From Prostheceraeus crozeri (Eukaryota; Platyhelminthes; Polycladida; Euryleptidae), in assembly GCA_907163375.1 (NCBI GenBank), contig CAJQUW010014303.1, forward strand, positions 248,001 to 312,000: a stretch of DNA of 64,000 nt. Direction: 5' to 3'. Within the stretch, counting starts at the first letter, position 1. Every line of letters begins with the position of its first letter. The notes below the pieces were generated by a model. The model saw only the letters and a list, made by a program, of their open reading frames with translations, was not told the DNA's origin and did no database searches. Positions 56,701 to 62,918 of the stretch are shown piece after piece. Both the position numbers and the translations under genes were made by a program.

Positions 56701-59700
56701 AATGGATTTTGATTTTGAAGTGAATCCCTTGAAGCGAAGGGATACACTCGAGTACTTGATTCTAAGAAATTGATGCACATGATGCAAAGGGAATGATATG
56801 TACATGCAATTTTTCCCTTTCAGAATTTTACAGAGCAGCGATCTGTTCAGCAACAAAGATTGACGGCGTTTTCCGAAGTAAGTAATTCCTCAAAAATGGA
56901 CTTTCTTTTACTTTGGATAACTTTGTTGGAAACCATGTACTTTTTTTGTTAAATAACTCATTTCTGTAAGATGGAAATTTTGAGAAATGTACTCCAGTGA
57001 GGACTCTTTTTAATGATCCCCGTGCAACGCAATGTAGTCTTGTTCAGGTACCTACTAAAAAAAGATAATCAGGAATTATCATCTTAATGATATCGTCGAA
57101 TGTTTTCCTGGGAATGCCTTTGCCGTGACAATTCTACACTGCAGTTGTCTAGGGATCTTGAGAGAACTTATGGCCCGCCCGTTTTCGCTCTAAAACTTCA
57201 AACCTTCTCAACATTGCCCATCTCATAGGAAAACTGGTGCCAAAAAGGCATTTCATCATAATCTTCTACCTTCCTTTTTTAAAGTAGAACTAACATGACA
57301 TTTCATTGCTAGCCTCTGATGGAAAATAATACGATGTACATTGTCTGCACCAGTTGCATCGATGAACAAAATGAATATGAAACAAATTTAAGTAACGAAA
57401 AACATATCGCTTAGAAATGGTGAGTGAATTTTAACGAAACCTGGGTATTCGGCATTAAGTCAAAATCATTCCCATAAAAACGTCTTGATGAAACTGTCTT
57501 ATGAAAAGTTTAAATCTAAACAGCAGAAGCGCTCTTATCAACATCCGAAACTTACAGTTCGGTTTAAGACGGAAAATGCTCTGACCAAAATATTAAATGT
57601 TGCAAGGAACATTACTGCAGTATATTTTATTAGTTCCTGTCATGATATGATCTTCAGAACTTTCTTTAAACTTTACTTCGAGGCTTTTCTGGGAGAGCTT
57701 TAAATAAGTTTAGTTTTAGAACCATGTGGTAAGACGACGGTTTTGAACAGGAACTGAATGCTCTGTGTGCATCATTTCGAGCACATTATTCCAAAGCATC
57801 CAAGCAACCCAAAATTGAGATTAGATTGATGCAAAATGATTTTTTCATATTTTTCATATTCAATATATTCATTTGTGAAATGCATTTATGATCAGCTGAA
57901 TATAAATATCATATTCATGACATTGGCAGTCCAAAAACTGCCCGTTGGCAGTGCATTACTGCTTTATTCAGGTAGGAAACACATACTGAAAAGATGCTGC
58001 ATAAGGCTACTCGCATGTCAATAGGCAGAGGCTTATCATCAAGATAAGCTGTTATGTCAGTTTTAAGATCCTTGACATCTTGGACTCTCAGAAAGCGACG
58101 AACCGTCTCTCTAGTCGTGCTCATTTTTATTTCATCTCCCATTTCAGATGTGGATGGCTTCGTCTACTTCGTCGTTGATGGCTCTATTTACCGACAAGAC
58201 CCAGTTACCAAGAATATCGATGCTGGATTCAAGAAAGATATTTCATCTTTCGCAGTGGAAGGATTATATAAGCCAACAGCAGTGACTTACAGCCCAGCCA
58301 CAGGGCGTCTCTTCTTCCTCCAAGGTGATTACTGCATACATTTTCGTTAAAATTCTAAATGACTTCGTAGCTTAGAAGCAATAACACTCTTCCCTACATA
58401 GTTTGTCCGCATCAGACGTTTTCGGTATGTTCAAGGTAAATGTGCTGATATTCAACATGAATTGTAGCATAGAAATTGATAACAATAAGACCACTAGAAT
58501 GGAAGTAAAGCTTCATGCAATACACAATAGTGGCACAAAAATCGCACGCATTTTCACTTAGATACACTTGTCAACGGGTGTGTCAGTGGATTAAAATCAT
58601 TCACATGTGCAATTCTAAGCTTTTCATTGGTGGTTCATTCCCAACTTAGTTCCCCTGGATGTGCCGCGACCTTGAGTCAATTTCCATTCCAGTCAACTTC
58701 AGAAAAACAATCTATTTCTATGAATTGTAGTGATAATAATAATGAAAAAATCAATCAAATAAGGGGTAAGGGTGTTCAAACAATCCATAGCACTCTGATC
58801 CGATTTCTATGCAAATTATTCTAATTCTAACTTTCGCCAATAGAAATCGAGATTGGACACGACCAAGTTAAGAATTAGAATTTATGGAATATTGATTTTG
58901 TCAACGTATGCGATGAGAAAATTCAATTTGTCAATTTAGTTCAGTTGTCATGGAGACGAAAGATTTGACAGTTGTAATTGAATACTGCTGTAGTGTCTAT
59001 GTTTCTGCAACTTTTAAGTGTGGCGATTTTTTTATTGAAAAAATCAAAATTAACTGCCACCACCTTGAAGCTTAGGCGATTGGTATCTATATTAATGGAG
59101 ACCTTGTTCTTCCAATGTCTTATGCAAACAATCAATTTACCGCGATCATAGAAATTAACATTACCATAGAAATAGTATACTGTCATCTACTTCTATGCCT
59201 GCGATTGTCCGAGGAAAAAGTGAATGAAGTAAAGGAGTTATTTGGGAGCATGAGCTGTCTTTCGCAGCCTCCGACATCCACAGGAATGTGACGCATTTTG
59301 AGGATGTGTGATCGTAAGGAAGGTACGGTGCGAAGTTCACCACCCTTCAAGATCTGCATTTTAATTTTACATAAACGAAAGGATTCTTATGCTTTACTCT
59401 CACATATATTCATCCATATTCATTTTCAGGAAAGACTTTGTTCGTGTTATCTGACTTCAATACTTCTCCACACCTCATTAAGAAATATACCTTACCACAA
59501 GCAATCAGTTATCCAGACGGTGCATTCATCAAAGGTCAAGGCATTGGTGAAGAACTTCGAGTTATCAAGGTGAGTCAATGAAAATTTGCTACGAAATGTG
59601 ATGTCTCATATATGCGCTATTCTATCTTGCACTGTTAATCCTGAAAGCAAACGGTCAGCAAATGTCTACACTTTTCTGCGTTGGTCCAACACTTGATTTC

Positions 59701-62700
59701 AAATATTGTGAGTAGGCAGATGCGAATGTCTGGATACTTTCCCCAAAGTGTCCTCTGATTTTTGTGGTTAGATTTGAACCTCTCCCCTTAATGTTTAGTC
59801 AATGTTTTCAATATGAAGCAAAATATCACCGCTTGCATTCATTGAAGATTGCATCTGATTCGTAAAAGCACATTTATAGTCAACTCGGTAGTTCTGCAGG
59901 TCATTTAAGTATGCATGTGTTGACGATCTGCTGCAATAATCTGTAGACTACTCTGCACATTTATCATCTGTACACTCTGCAGATAGACATCGATTTTGTT
60001 TGGTGATGATGTTGTGTTTATGCTTCTTTCCGATATCCGCTGTATCCTGCACTTCTCATATCAATCTCTCATTTACATCGTCTGTACCTTCTACTTCCAC
60101 TACTTCAGATATTGGTACAATTCTGATGCTACACAGTTCTCTACCGATACATTAACGCTATACAGTGAGGTTGCCATTGGATACATGATCGTTGAAATAT
60201 AATATCGTTGATATACTTGCCTGTCGATTTCACAGAGTTTACCGATATCGCTCGCAGATTTCGCTTTAAAAACGTACTCGGAGAGAACAATAAACGGGCC
60301 TTTACGGTGATAATATTTATTATCGGAGGAGCATCAACGCTTATGATCGTGAGGCATTGGATAAAAATTCAATTTCTAATAAAAAATTAAGAAAATGTGA
60401 AGACATAATTAATAAAATTAGGAAAATATATAAACTGGCTACCAAGACAAAAAAGTTAGGACCTTATACAAGAAAAAAGCATTAGTTAGCACTTGAAGTC
60501 AGAATTAAGAAGACAAGTCGTGATGTCAATACAACGTCTCATAGCGGAGCGATGAACTACATTTAATGGGTATGTAATGGGTGCTACAAATCATTCATAA
60601 GATTCTCAAAACGTTTGACACCAATTGTCAAGTCGGACATAGTGCAGCGGTAAAAAGTGCCAACAGTTACAAGATGACGAGTCCTGTGATCTCGATTTTG
60701 AGAATACATGTACATGTTCGTTTAATTTTTCCAATAACAACAATGTCATCTGCATACTTCTATAATGTCAAGTCTTTACTGTCAGGGGTAAAATCCTTGG
60801 ATCCGATGGACAATCATTACTAGCACTTGTAAAATTGCTATGACTGCCACTCCAACTAACTCCTTGAAATCATAGGGTAAAATTGCTTCACATAAAAAAG
60901 TAAAAAAGCAGGTTGAAATTGCTGCAAATCATTTTCTAAAGCAAATGAATTGACTTCATCGAATTCCTTGCACAATTTACCGAAAAATATATGGCAGTGA
61001 TTCTCGTCTTTTATCTTATCAACTGTCGATAAATGTGGCTGGTTTTGTTTGTATCGCTTTAAATAATTGCGATCACTTATTGCTTTCCCTAAGATGCCTT
61101 TCTTTGATGCTCACTGATTGAGATCACTGCCAAGATCTCCATGCATTGCTACTTCTAAATTGATGGTATATGTATTACAAACATTCATGTATATTTCTTG
61201 TGTATTTTGCTTCTACCTTGGTTTCAATTGAATGCCAATTTTACATCAGTTACACTGGAGGGCAAACCCTCTCTCTATTCGTTTCAAATACTTAGTGCTT
61301 TACGTTTAATTGCACACACATTTTTTATGTCTTATGTTTGAAAGTTACTATTCATTTAATTCAATGTTGTTGTACTACATATATGCCATCACACAGAAAA
61401 GATAATACATGCAATAAATTGCTTTCCTTGCAGAATGGCAGAGTTGTAACTTTGAAACCCTCAGGCAACACATTGGAGGTGGTGAATTCTGAAGCTCTTA
61501 AAGATCTGTTTGAGGTACGTGACATTCTCAACATATTTGCTGAAATGTTTTTGGTTTTGCATCTTTGCCATTTCTCCTTCCGATACATTCTTGCTTTTCA
61601 TTAATTGAATTCAGTTCCCTCTCTTTTTCAAATGTGTATAGTACACATTAGTTTGATCGAATAATAGATAAACTGTTCATGTGAAAGACAAAAAAAAGTC
61701 AACAACGGAAATTATGTCAACCAAACGCACATTAATGACTTATAATTTTGACAAATGATAGATTTCATGATATTTCAATTTTTATATCATGTATATTTCA
61801 TTAAAGGACGATTTCATAGTAATTGCAAAATTCGAGATTTTTTTAATATTTATCAGGCATTTAACAAGTTCAACTAAGTGCTTGCCGTATTAGTACAGTT
61901 TAGTTTGGCACTTGTTAAATGCTCTTTCTTAACGCTTTACAATAAATCGTAACTTCGTAGACCGGGTGTACATGAGGTTTAATATCGCTGGAAAGGATGC
62001 TGATTTTGATATGCACTTTGTACGCAGTGTCCGTAAAACATTGCTGCCGGTGTTTGCCGAGCGTCTGCCGCTATTTTTGTTGGTGGACCATGCAGACATC
62101 TAAATTATCTCATTTATCTTTTTTGAGATCACCACTAAGTTTTTGGGTTCACGTTGCGATGATCGGTCACATTTGCGTCCAGAGGAGATCAATGCGATTC
62201 TAATCGTGCCACATTGCCTAGAACGCCTACCAACTGCGTTTGAATATGAAAATTGAAAAGTTTTAATTTTTGAGAAAAATGTTGGGCATTCAAGGCTGAA
62301 AGCTACCACTTGCCAAGGGCAGTCGTCGTTGTAGATTAAGTTTATGCGGAATGTACGAGAACGTGCTGCAACGAGGACTTACCTGCTCACTTTCTGGTCA
62401 TTGATGACACCGAAAAGTATCATTCAACAAAGAGCGAAATCGCAAAGAAAAATGATTGATTAGAATGATTGAATGATGAATTAGGTTGCAGTACAGAGAA
62501 CTGCTCCTATATTACGCAAGTACATCAATTTACTAGAAATGAGATTCAGTTTTGAACTATGGTATAGCCAGGAACTTACTGTTGCGACAAAAGATGAATT
62601 TTAATGCATTGGACAAATAGGAAGTACATTCTTATAAACACAATCCCTTCACATTCATGATGATTCCTTTAGATTCAAGGAATTCAGATCATTGAGCCCA

Positions 62701-62918
62701 ATTTTGTCAACAATGTAAACCTGTCAAATTATCAGCTTTAATGATAGCAAGTTTAGTCAAAAATTAATGGAGAACAAGTCCACTAGCTTTCACATTCAAA
62801 GTCATTGCAATGAAATTTTTCTATTTTTTTAGAATGGAAAATATACCAACCACATTCCTCAGAAGATCGATGGTGTCTATCAGAATGGCGAGAAAATCAG
62901 CTTTTTCATCGGATCAAG
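26710..62918 (+). CDS. Secreted matrix metalloproteinase with two ShK domains and hemopexin-like domain (gene 2, 3' end missing)
   Basis: Sixteen exons with matching phases: 26710-26746, 33553-33670, 37554-37687, 38716-38803, 41857-42038, 43569-43844, 46680-46787, 51966-52076, 54525-54626, 54694-54717, 56597-56620, 56824-56877, 58148-58324, 59430-59569, 61434-61514, 62833-62918. Order by residue: signal peptide 1 to about 20; prodomain about 21-96 with a cysteine switch at Cys81; catalytic domain about 97-279 with [23 protein letters not shown] (His227, Glu228, His231, His237) and Met245; Gly/Ser/Thr/Asp linker 291-316; ShK-1 318-351; ShK-2 354-385; short linker; hemopexin-like domain from Cys409. 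Expected function is zinc-dependent cleavage of extracellular matrix or secreted proteins, with ShK and hemopexin parts governing binding. About 32 terminal residues should lie past 64000, judging from gene 1. No transmembrane segment or furin site is obvious. ShK plus hemopexin in one MMP is unusual; MMP-23 carries one ShK-like array. Confidence 0.9.
26747..27851 (+). other. Intron 1 of gene 2, left part
   Basis: Mostly featureless. Holds a short imperfect inverted pair (27422-27507: CATTGTGTC ... GGGAAACCG and CGGTTTCCC ... GACACAATG), perhaps a tiny foldback. Confidence 0.4.
27854..29489 (-). mobile_element. Tc1-like transposon (1636 bp)
   Basis: Flanked by TA (27852-27853 and 29490-29491), with imperfect inverted ends CAGTCCGTTTCATAAAAAG and TTTTTTATGAAACAATCTG. 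Size and the single transposase gene are typical of Tc1 elements. It lies in intron 1 of gene 2, antisense to the gene. Confidence 0.92.
28011..28988 (-). pseudogene. Tc1 transposase (damaged)
   Basis: Minus strand from an ATG at 28988 ([16 protein letters not shown]) to TAG at 28011. Order: paired-like HTH ([20 protein letters not shown]), [12 protein letters not shown] hook, second HTH ([13 protein letters not shown]), WSDEASVRL (first Asp), [21 protein letters not shown] (second Asp), WPARSPDLN then ME (Glu with one residue missing before it), and [16 protein letters not shown] at the end. Lesions visible: a frame change near 28930, an in-frame TGA near 28525 (after KDSDG), and a frame change after [10 protein letters not shown]. 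Inactive but clearly recognisable. Confidence 0.88.
29575..29930 (-). mobile_element. Penelope-like element fragment, 3' part
   Basis: On the minus strand, broken coding sequence matches the end of the Penelope-like copy at 32480-32720 on plus (shared [13 protein letters not shown]-type stretch and downstream non-coding sequence). It is an inverted partial copy beside the main relic. Confidence 0.65.
30060..32720 (+). mobile_element. Penelope-like element relic, split by a hAT element
   Basis: Scattered reverse-transcriptase and GIY-YIG-region pieces: [12 protein letters not shown] near 30215, [10 protein letters not shown] near 31797, and [12 protein letters not shown] with [14 protein letters not shown] near 32345-32430. 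A tail of the type seen after the GIY-YIG nuclease follows. Heavily decayed. A 1156-bp hAT element (30619-31774) interrupts it and is therefore younger. Confidence 0.7.
30619..31774. mobile_element. 1156-bp non-autonomous hAT element with CCGG-rich ends
   Basis: Inverted ends CAGAGATGTAACCGG and CCGGTTACATCTCTG with a perfect 8-bp duplication CCACGCAT (30611-30618 and 31775-31782). The subterminal regions are packed with CCGGTCGCCGGTCCGG-type repeats. The middle has many AGGCCTA/TAGGCC motifs but no transposase frame. Confidence 0.94.
32721..33552 (+). other. Intron 1 of gene 2, right part
   Basis: A+T-rich, ending in the exon 2 acceptor. No feature seen. Confidence 0.45.
33553..33670 (+). 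CDS. Gene 2 exon 2: signal peptide end and prodomain
   Basis: A 118-nt exon, phase 1 in and 2 out, from tccacag to gtaggt. It encodes [14 protein letters not shown], then [15 protein letters not shown] and VSVDECI, aligning with the first prodomain helices of MMPs (FLEKYGYL... region). The overlapping frame with an ATG at 33554 is a shadow. Confidence 0.82.
33671..34978 (+). other. Intron 2 of gene 2, left part
   Basis: No repeat or coding homology recognised apart from a short TATA-rich simple stretch near 34735-34770. Confidence 0.45.
34979..35450 (+). repeat. About 70-bp minisatellite, GC-richer than flanks
   Basis: Units share GGAGAGCCTCCAGAACAGCT and GGAGCGGAGCGTCTCC. Recognisable copies start near 35010, 35258 and 35332, with degenerate ones at both sides. 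A 179-bp MITE (35041-35219) interrupts one unit right after GCTTTA. Confidence 0.8.
35041..35219. mobile_element. 179-bp MITE inside the minisatellite
   Basis: Imperfect inverted ends GGTCTCAGTCACACTG and CAGTGTAGCTGAGGCC. Flanks TTA (35038-35040) and TCA (35220-35222) could be a 3-bp Harbinger-type duplication with one change. Intact minisatellite units run straight through the insertion point. Confidence 0.65.
35451..36778 (+). other. Intron 2 of gene 2, middle part
   Basis: A+T-rich, no feature recognised. Confidence 0.45.
36779..37104 (+). pseudogene. Histone H2B pseudogene
   Basis: GC-rich intronless copy of core histone H2B. Readable in order: [97 protein letters not shown] and TAA (37102-37104). 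The amino-terminal start is missing. Small frame changes occur after KAPK, near QVH/TGISS and after NDIFE, with a short deletion where ERIAxEASRLA should be. No histone 3' stem-loop or poly(A) tract was seen, so reverse-transcribed versus DNA-copied origin is open. Confidence 0.9.
37105..37553 (+). other. Intron 2 of gene 2, right part
   Basis: No feature recognised before the exon 3 acceptor. Confidence 0.45.
37554..37687 (+). CDS. Gene 2 exon 3: prodomain with cysteine switch
   Basis: A 134-nt exon, phase 2 in and 1 out. [13 protein letters not shown] and [14 protein letters not shown] follow the MMP pattern of a helix plus RRPRCGVPD. The switch reads [12 protein letters not shown], with extra residues between Cys81 and PD. 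Confidence 0.88.
37688..38715 (+). other. Intron 3 of gene 2
   Basis: About 1 kb with no recognisable element. Short frames near 38124-38386 have no support. Confidence 0.45.
38716..38803 (+). CDS. Gene 2 exon 4: start of catalytic domain
   Basis: An 88-nt exon, phase 1 in and 2 out, encoding [17 protein letters not shown] and ending in the split Trp126. It corresponds to the W-K-LTYRI strand of MMP catalytic domains. Confidence 0.88.
38804..39344 (+). other. Intron 4 of gene 2, left part
   Basis: No feature recognised before the Penelope-like remains. Confidence 0.45.
39345..39690 (-). mobile_element. Penelope-like element fragment (minus strand)
   Basis: Reverse complement of sequence also present at about 41550-41808. 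It encodes the entry to the reverse transcriptase, including a readable [18 protein letters not shown], the expected ADKGG-type motif. It is better preserved than the plus-strand counterpart. Confidence 0.7.
39735..40082 (+). mobile_element. Penelope-like GIY-YIG endonuclease fragment
   Basis: [10 protein letters not shown], then [22 protein letters not shown] matches the GIY-YIG nuclease at the carboxy end of Penelope-like proteins. SVTRHL and [18 protein letters not shown] follow the family pattern, ending in TGA at 40080-40082. The upstream reverse transcriptase is not continuous with it on this strand. Confidence 0.75.
40300..41808 (+). mobile_element. Penelope-like element, 5' half relic
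   Basis: Amino-terminal domain pieces ([19 protein letters not shown] near 40465; [19 protein letters not shown] near 41382; FNISDVELN near 41570) run to about 41808, 50 bp short of gene 2 exon 5. The end overlaps in sequence with the inverted fragment at 39345-39690. Confidence 0.6.
41857..42038 (+). CDS. Gene 2 exon 5: catalytic domain, structural-metal region
   Basis: A 182-nt exon, phase 2 in and 1 out. [19 protein letters not shown] and [13 protein letters not shown] match the MMP AF-W-----L-F-----ADI-I-F region, then [13 protein letters not shown]. It begins only about 50 bp after Penelope-derived sequence. Confidence 0.92.
42137..42835. mobile_element. 699-bp foldback MITE
   Basis: Arms of about 260-290 bp (42137-42425 and 42580-42835) are inverted copies of one another, ending GTCCGGCAGCC and GGCTGCCGAAC between TA dinucleotides. 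The middle is A+T-rich. No protein is encoded. One arm recurs at 48140-48483. Confidence 0.85.
42838..43568 (+). other. Intron 5 of gene 2, right part
   Basis: A minus-strand frame at 43015-43242 is open for 75 codons and reads protein-like ([35 protein letters not shown]). I do not recognise it and it may be a decayed exon. No other feature. Confidence 0.35.
43569..43844 (+). CDS. Gene 2 exon 6: zinc-binding active site
   Basis: A 276-nt exon, phase 1-1. [10 protein letters not shown] and [10 protein letters not shown] supply structural Zn/Ca ligands (His191, His204). [11 protein letters not shown] is the catalytic zinc motif and IMFPSY carries the Met-turn. It ends with a domain-closing [13 protein letters not shown]. 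Confidence 0.96.
43845..44418 (+). other. Intron 6 of gene 2, left part
   Basis: No exon seen. GGAGCATTTTGAAGGAATTC near 44300 recurs near 47984, so a small repeat is shared between introns 6 and 7. Confidence 0.4.
44421..45204. mobile_element. Pogo/Tigger-type MITE (784 bp)
   Basis: Flanked by TA. The left end CAGTCGAACGTCTACGTAGC and the right end GGTTCGAGTG (reverse complement CACTCGAACCTCTGTATAAC) follow the common pogo/Tigger terminal pattern CAGTCGAACCTCTNTATAACGAA. No transposase is present. Confidence 0.75.
45207..46679 (+). other. Intron 6 of gene 2, right part
   Basis: A+T-rich; nothing recognised. Confidence 0.45.
46680..46787 (+). CDS. Gene 2 exon 7: Gly/Ser/Thr/Asp linker
   Basis: A 108-nt exon, phase 1-1, encoding [13 protein letters not shown] and then repeated TGSGTD units, a flexible hinge between the catalytic and ShK parts. 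The acceptor is ctttttag, the donor gtaagt. Confidence 0.85.
46788..48139 (+). other. Intron 7 of gene 2, left part
   Basis: No coding feature. The 47984-48010 stretch is shared with 44300. Confidence 0.4.
48140..48483 (+). mobile_element. Solo arm of the foldback MITE
   Basis: Colinear with the middle and right arm of 42137-42835 (shared ATGACCTGAAGACATT, TTTCGGC-TCGTTCCCTGCAG and a terminal GGCTACCGGAC before TA). The left arm is missing. Confidence 0.7.
48484..49443 (+). other. Intron 7 of gene 2, middle
   Basis: No feature recognised. Confidence 0.45.
49445..50339. mobile_element. Possible CAGGACCGGG-ended MITE
   Basis: CAGGACCGGG near 49445 and CCCGGTCCTG near 50330-50339 are inverted and 10 bp long, with a C-run beside the right end. 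The CAGG start suits hAT, but the 8-bp flanks do not match, so this is tentative. Confidence 0.4.
50340..51965 (+). other. Intron 7 of gene 2, right part
   Basis: Open frames at 50593-50784, 51046-51261 and 51800-52174 have no recognisable homology outside exon 8. Confidence 0.4.
51966..52076 (+). CDS. Gene 2 exon 8: ShK domain 1
   Basis: A 111-nt exon, phase 1-1. Six cysteines (318, 324, 332, 344, 348, 351) spaced C-x5-C-x7-C-x11-C-x3-C-x2-C, the classic ShKT pattern, with NCAKTCGVC at the end. Confidence 0.95.
52560..53440 (+). pseudogene. RTE-like LINE fragment
   Basis: Broken frames hold reverse-transcriptase marks in order: [66 protein letters not shown] and then ADY where YADD belongs. 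A carboxy piece resembles the AEKWFLRRMMHIPW motif (KSGFSEE-CTFPG). This matches the RTE/CFDP2-type LINEs. Frames shift several times and the endonuclease is absent. Confidence 0.75.
53441..54524 (+). other. Intron 8 of gene 2, right part
   Basis: A+T-rich; nothing recognised. Confidence 0.45.
54525..54626 (+). CDS. Gene 2 exon 9: ShK domain 2
   Basis: A 102-nt exon, phase 1-1. Cysteines 354, 361, 367, 378, 382 and 385 (C-x6-C-x5-C-x10-C-x3-C-x2-C), ending NCKSYCNYC. It is clearly diverged from ShK-1, so not a recent exon duplication. Confidence 0.94.
54694..54717 (+). CDS. Gene 2 exon 10: 24-nt micro-exon
   Basis: Between ctttacag and gtaagt, phase 1-1, eight codons' worth (ANNIKSK). Too short for homology; called from perfect splice signals and phase continuity. 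Confidence 0.65.
54718..56596 (+). other. Intron 10 of gene 2
   Basis: Contains a patch of GATCCGCATCC-type repeats (about 54930-55015), as found in some hAT-derived sequences, but no matching ends. Otherwise featureless. Confidence 0.4.
56597..56620 (+). CDS. Gene 2 exon 11: 24-nt micro-exon
   Basis: Between tttcag and gtaagt, phase 1-1, encoding THVTKES. Same length and phase as exon 10. Confidence 0.65.
56824..56877 (+). CDS. Gene 2 exon 12: start of hemopexin-like domain
   Basis: A 54-nt exon, phase 1-1, between ccctttcag and gtaagt. [17 protein letters not shown] carries Cys409 (first hemopexin cysteine) and the IDGVF blade start. Confidence 0.82.
56878..58147 (+). other. Intron 12 of gene 2
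   Basis: A minus-strand frame 57915-58142 abuts the exon 13 acceptor ([20 protein letters not shown]). I cannot assign it. No repeat recognised. Confidence 0.35.
58148..58324 (+). CDS. Gene 2 exon 13: hemopexin-like blade
   Basis: A 177-nt exon, phase 1-1. [16 protein letters not shown] is a hemopexin strand pattern (hydrophobic-YFF-DG--Y-R), then [18 protein letters not shown]. Confidence 0.92.
58468..58722 (+). mobile_element. 255-bp hAT-type MITE, copy 3
   Basis: Same family as 3241 and 14603, with CATAGAAAT at the start and a slightly changed end (ATTTCTATG kept). Perfect 8-bp duplication AATTGTAG (58460-58467 and 58723-58730). More diverged internally than copies 1 and 2. Confidence 0.93.
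58731..59429 (+). other. Intron 13 of gene 2, right part
   Basis: A short hairpin (ATTCTAATTCTAACTT near 58820; AAGTTAAGAATTAGAAT near 58865) and a CATAGAAAT-like remnant near 59148. No coding feature. Confidence 0.4.
59430..59569 (+). CDS. Gene 2 exon 14: hemopexin-like blade
   Basis: A 140-nt exon, phase 1 in and 0 out. [19 protein letters not shown] then [13 protein letters not shown], the next DGAF blade start. Confidence 0.88.
59570..61433 (+). other. Intron 14 of gene 2
   Basis: No exon or repeat recognised. Frames near 59996-60390 and 60581-60823 lack support. Confidence 0.45.
61434..61514 (+). CDS. Gene 2 exon 15: hemopexin-like segment
   Basis: 81 nt, phase 0-0, from ccttgcag to gtacgt. 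[17 protein letters not shown] and [10 protein letters not shown]; paralogous to 1092-1172 of gene 1. Confidence 0.9.
61515..62832 (+). other. Intron 15 of gene 2
   Basis: A+T-rich; nothing recognised. Confidence 0.45.
62833..62918 (+). CDS. Gene 2 exon 16: hemopexin-like blade
   Basis: 86 nt, phase 0 in and 2 out, with [18 protein letters not shown]. Nearly identical to 9265-9350. The next (terminal) exon is not found before 64000. Confidence 0.92.

Noticed and set aside
57915-58142. Minus-strand 75-codon frame beside exon 13
   Set aside because: No family recognised and it runs into the splice acceptor of a well-supported exon; kept only as a note.
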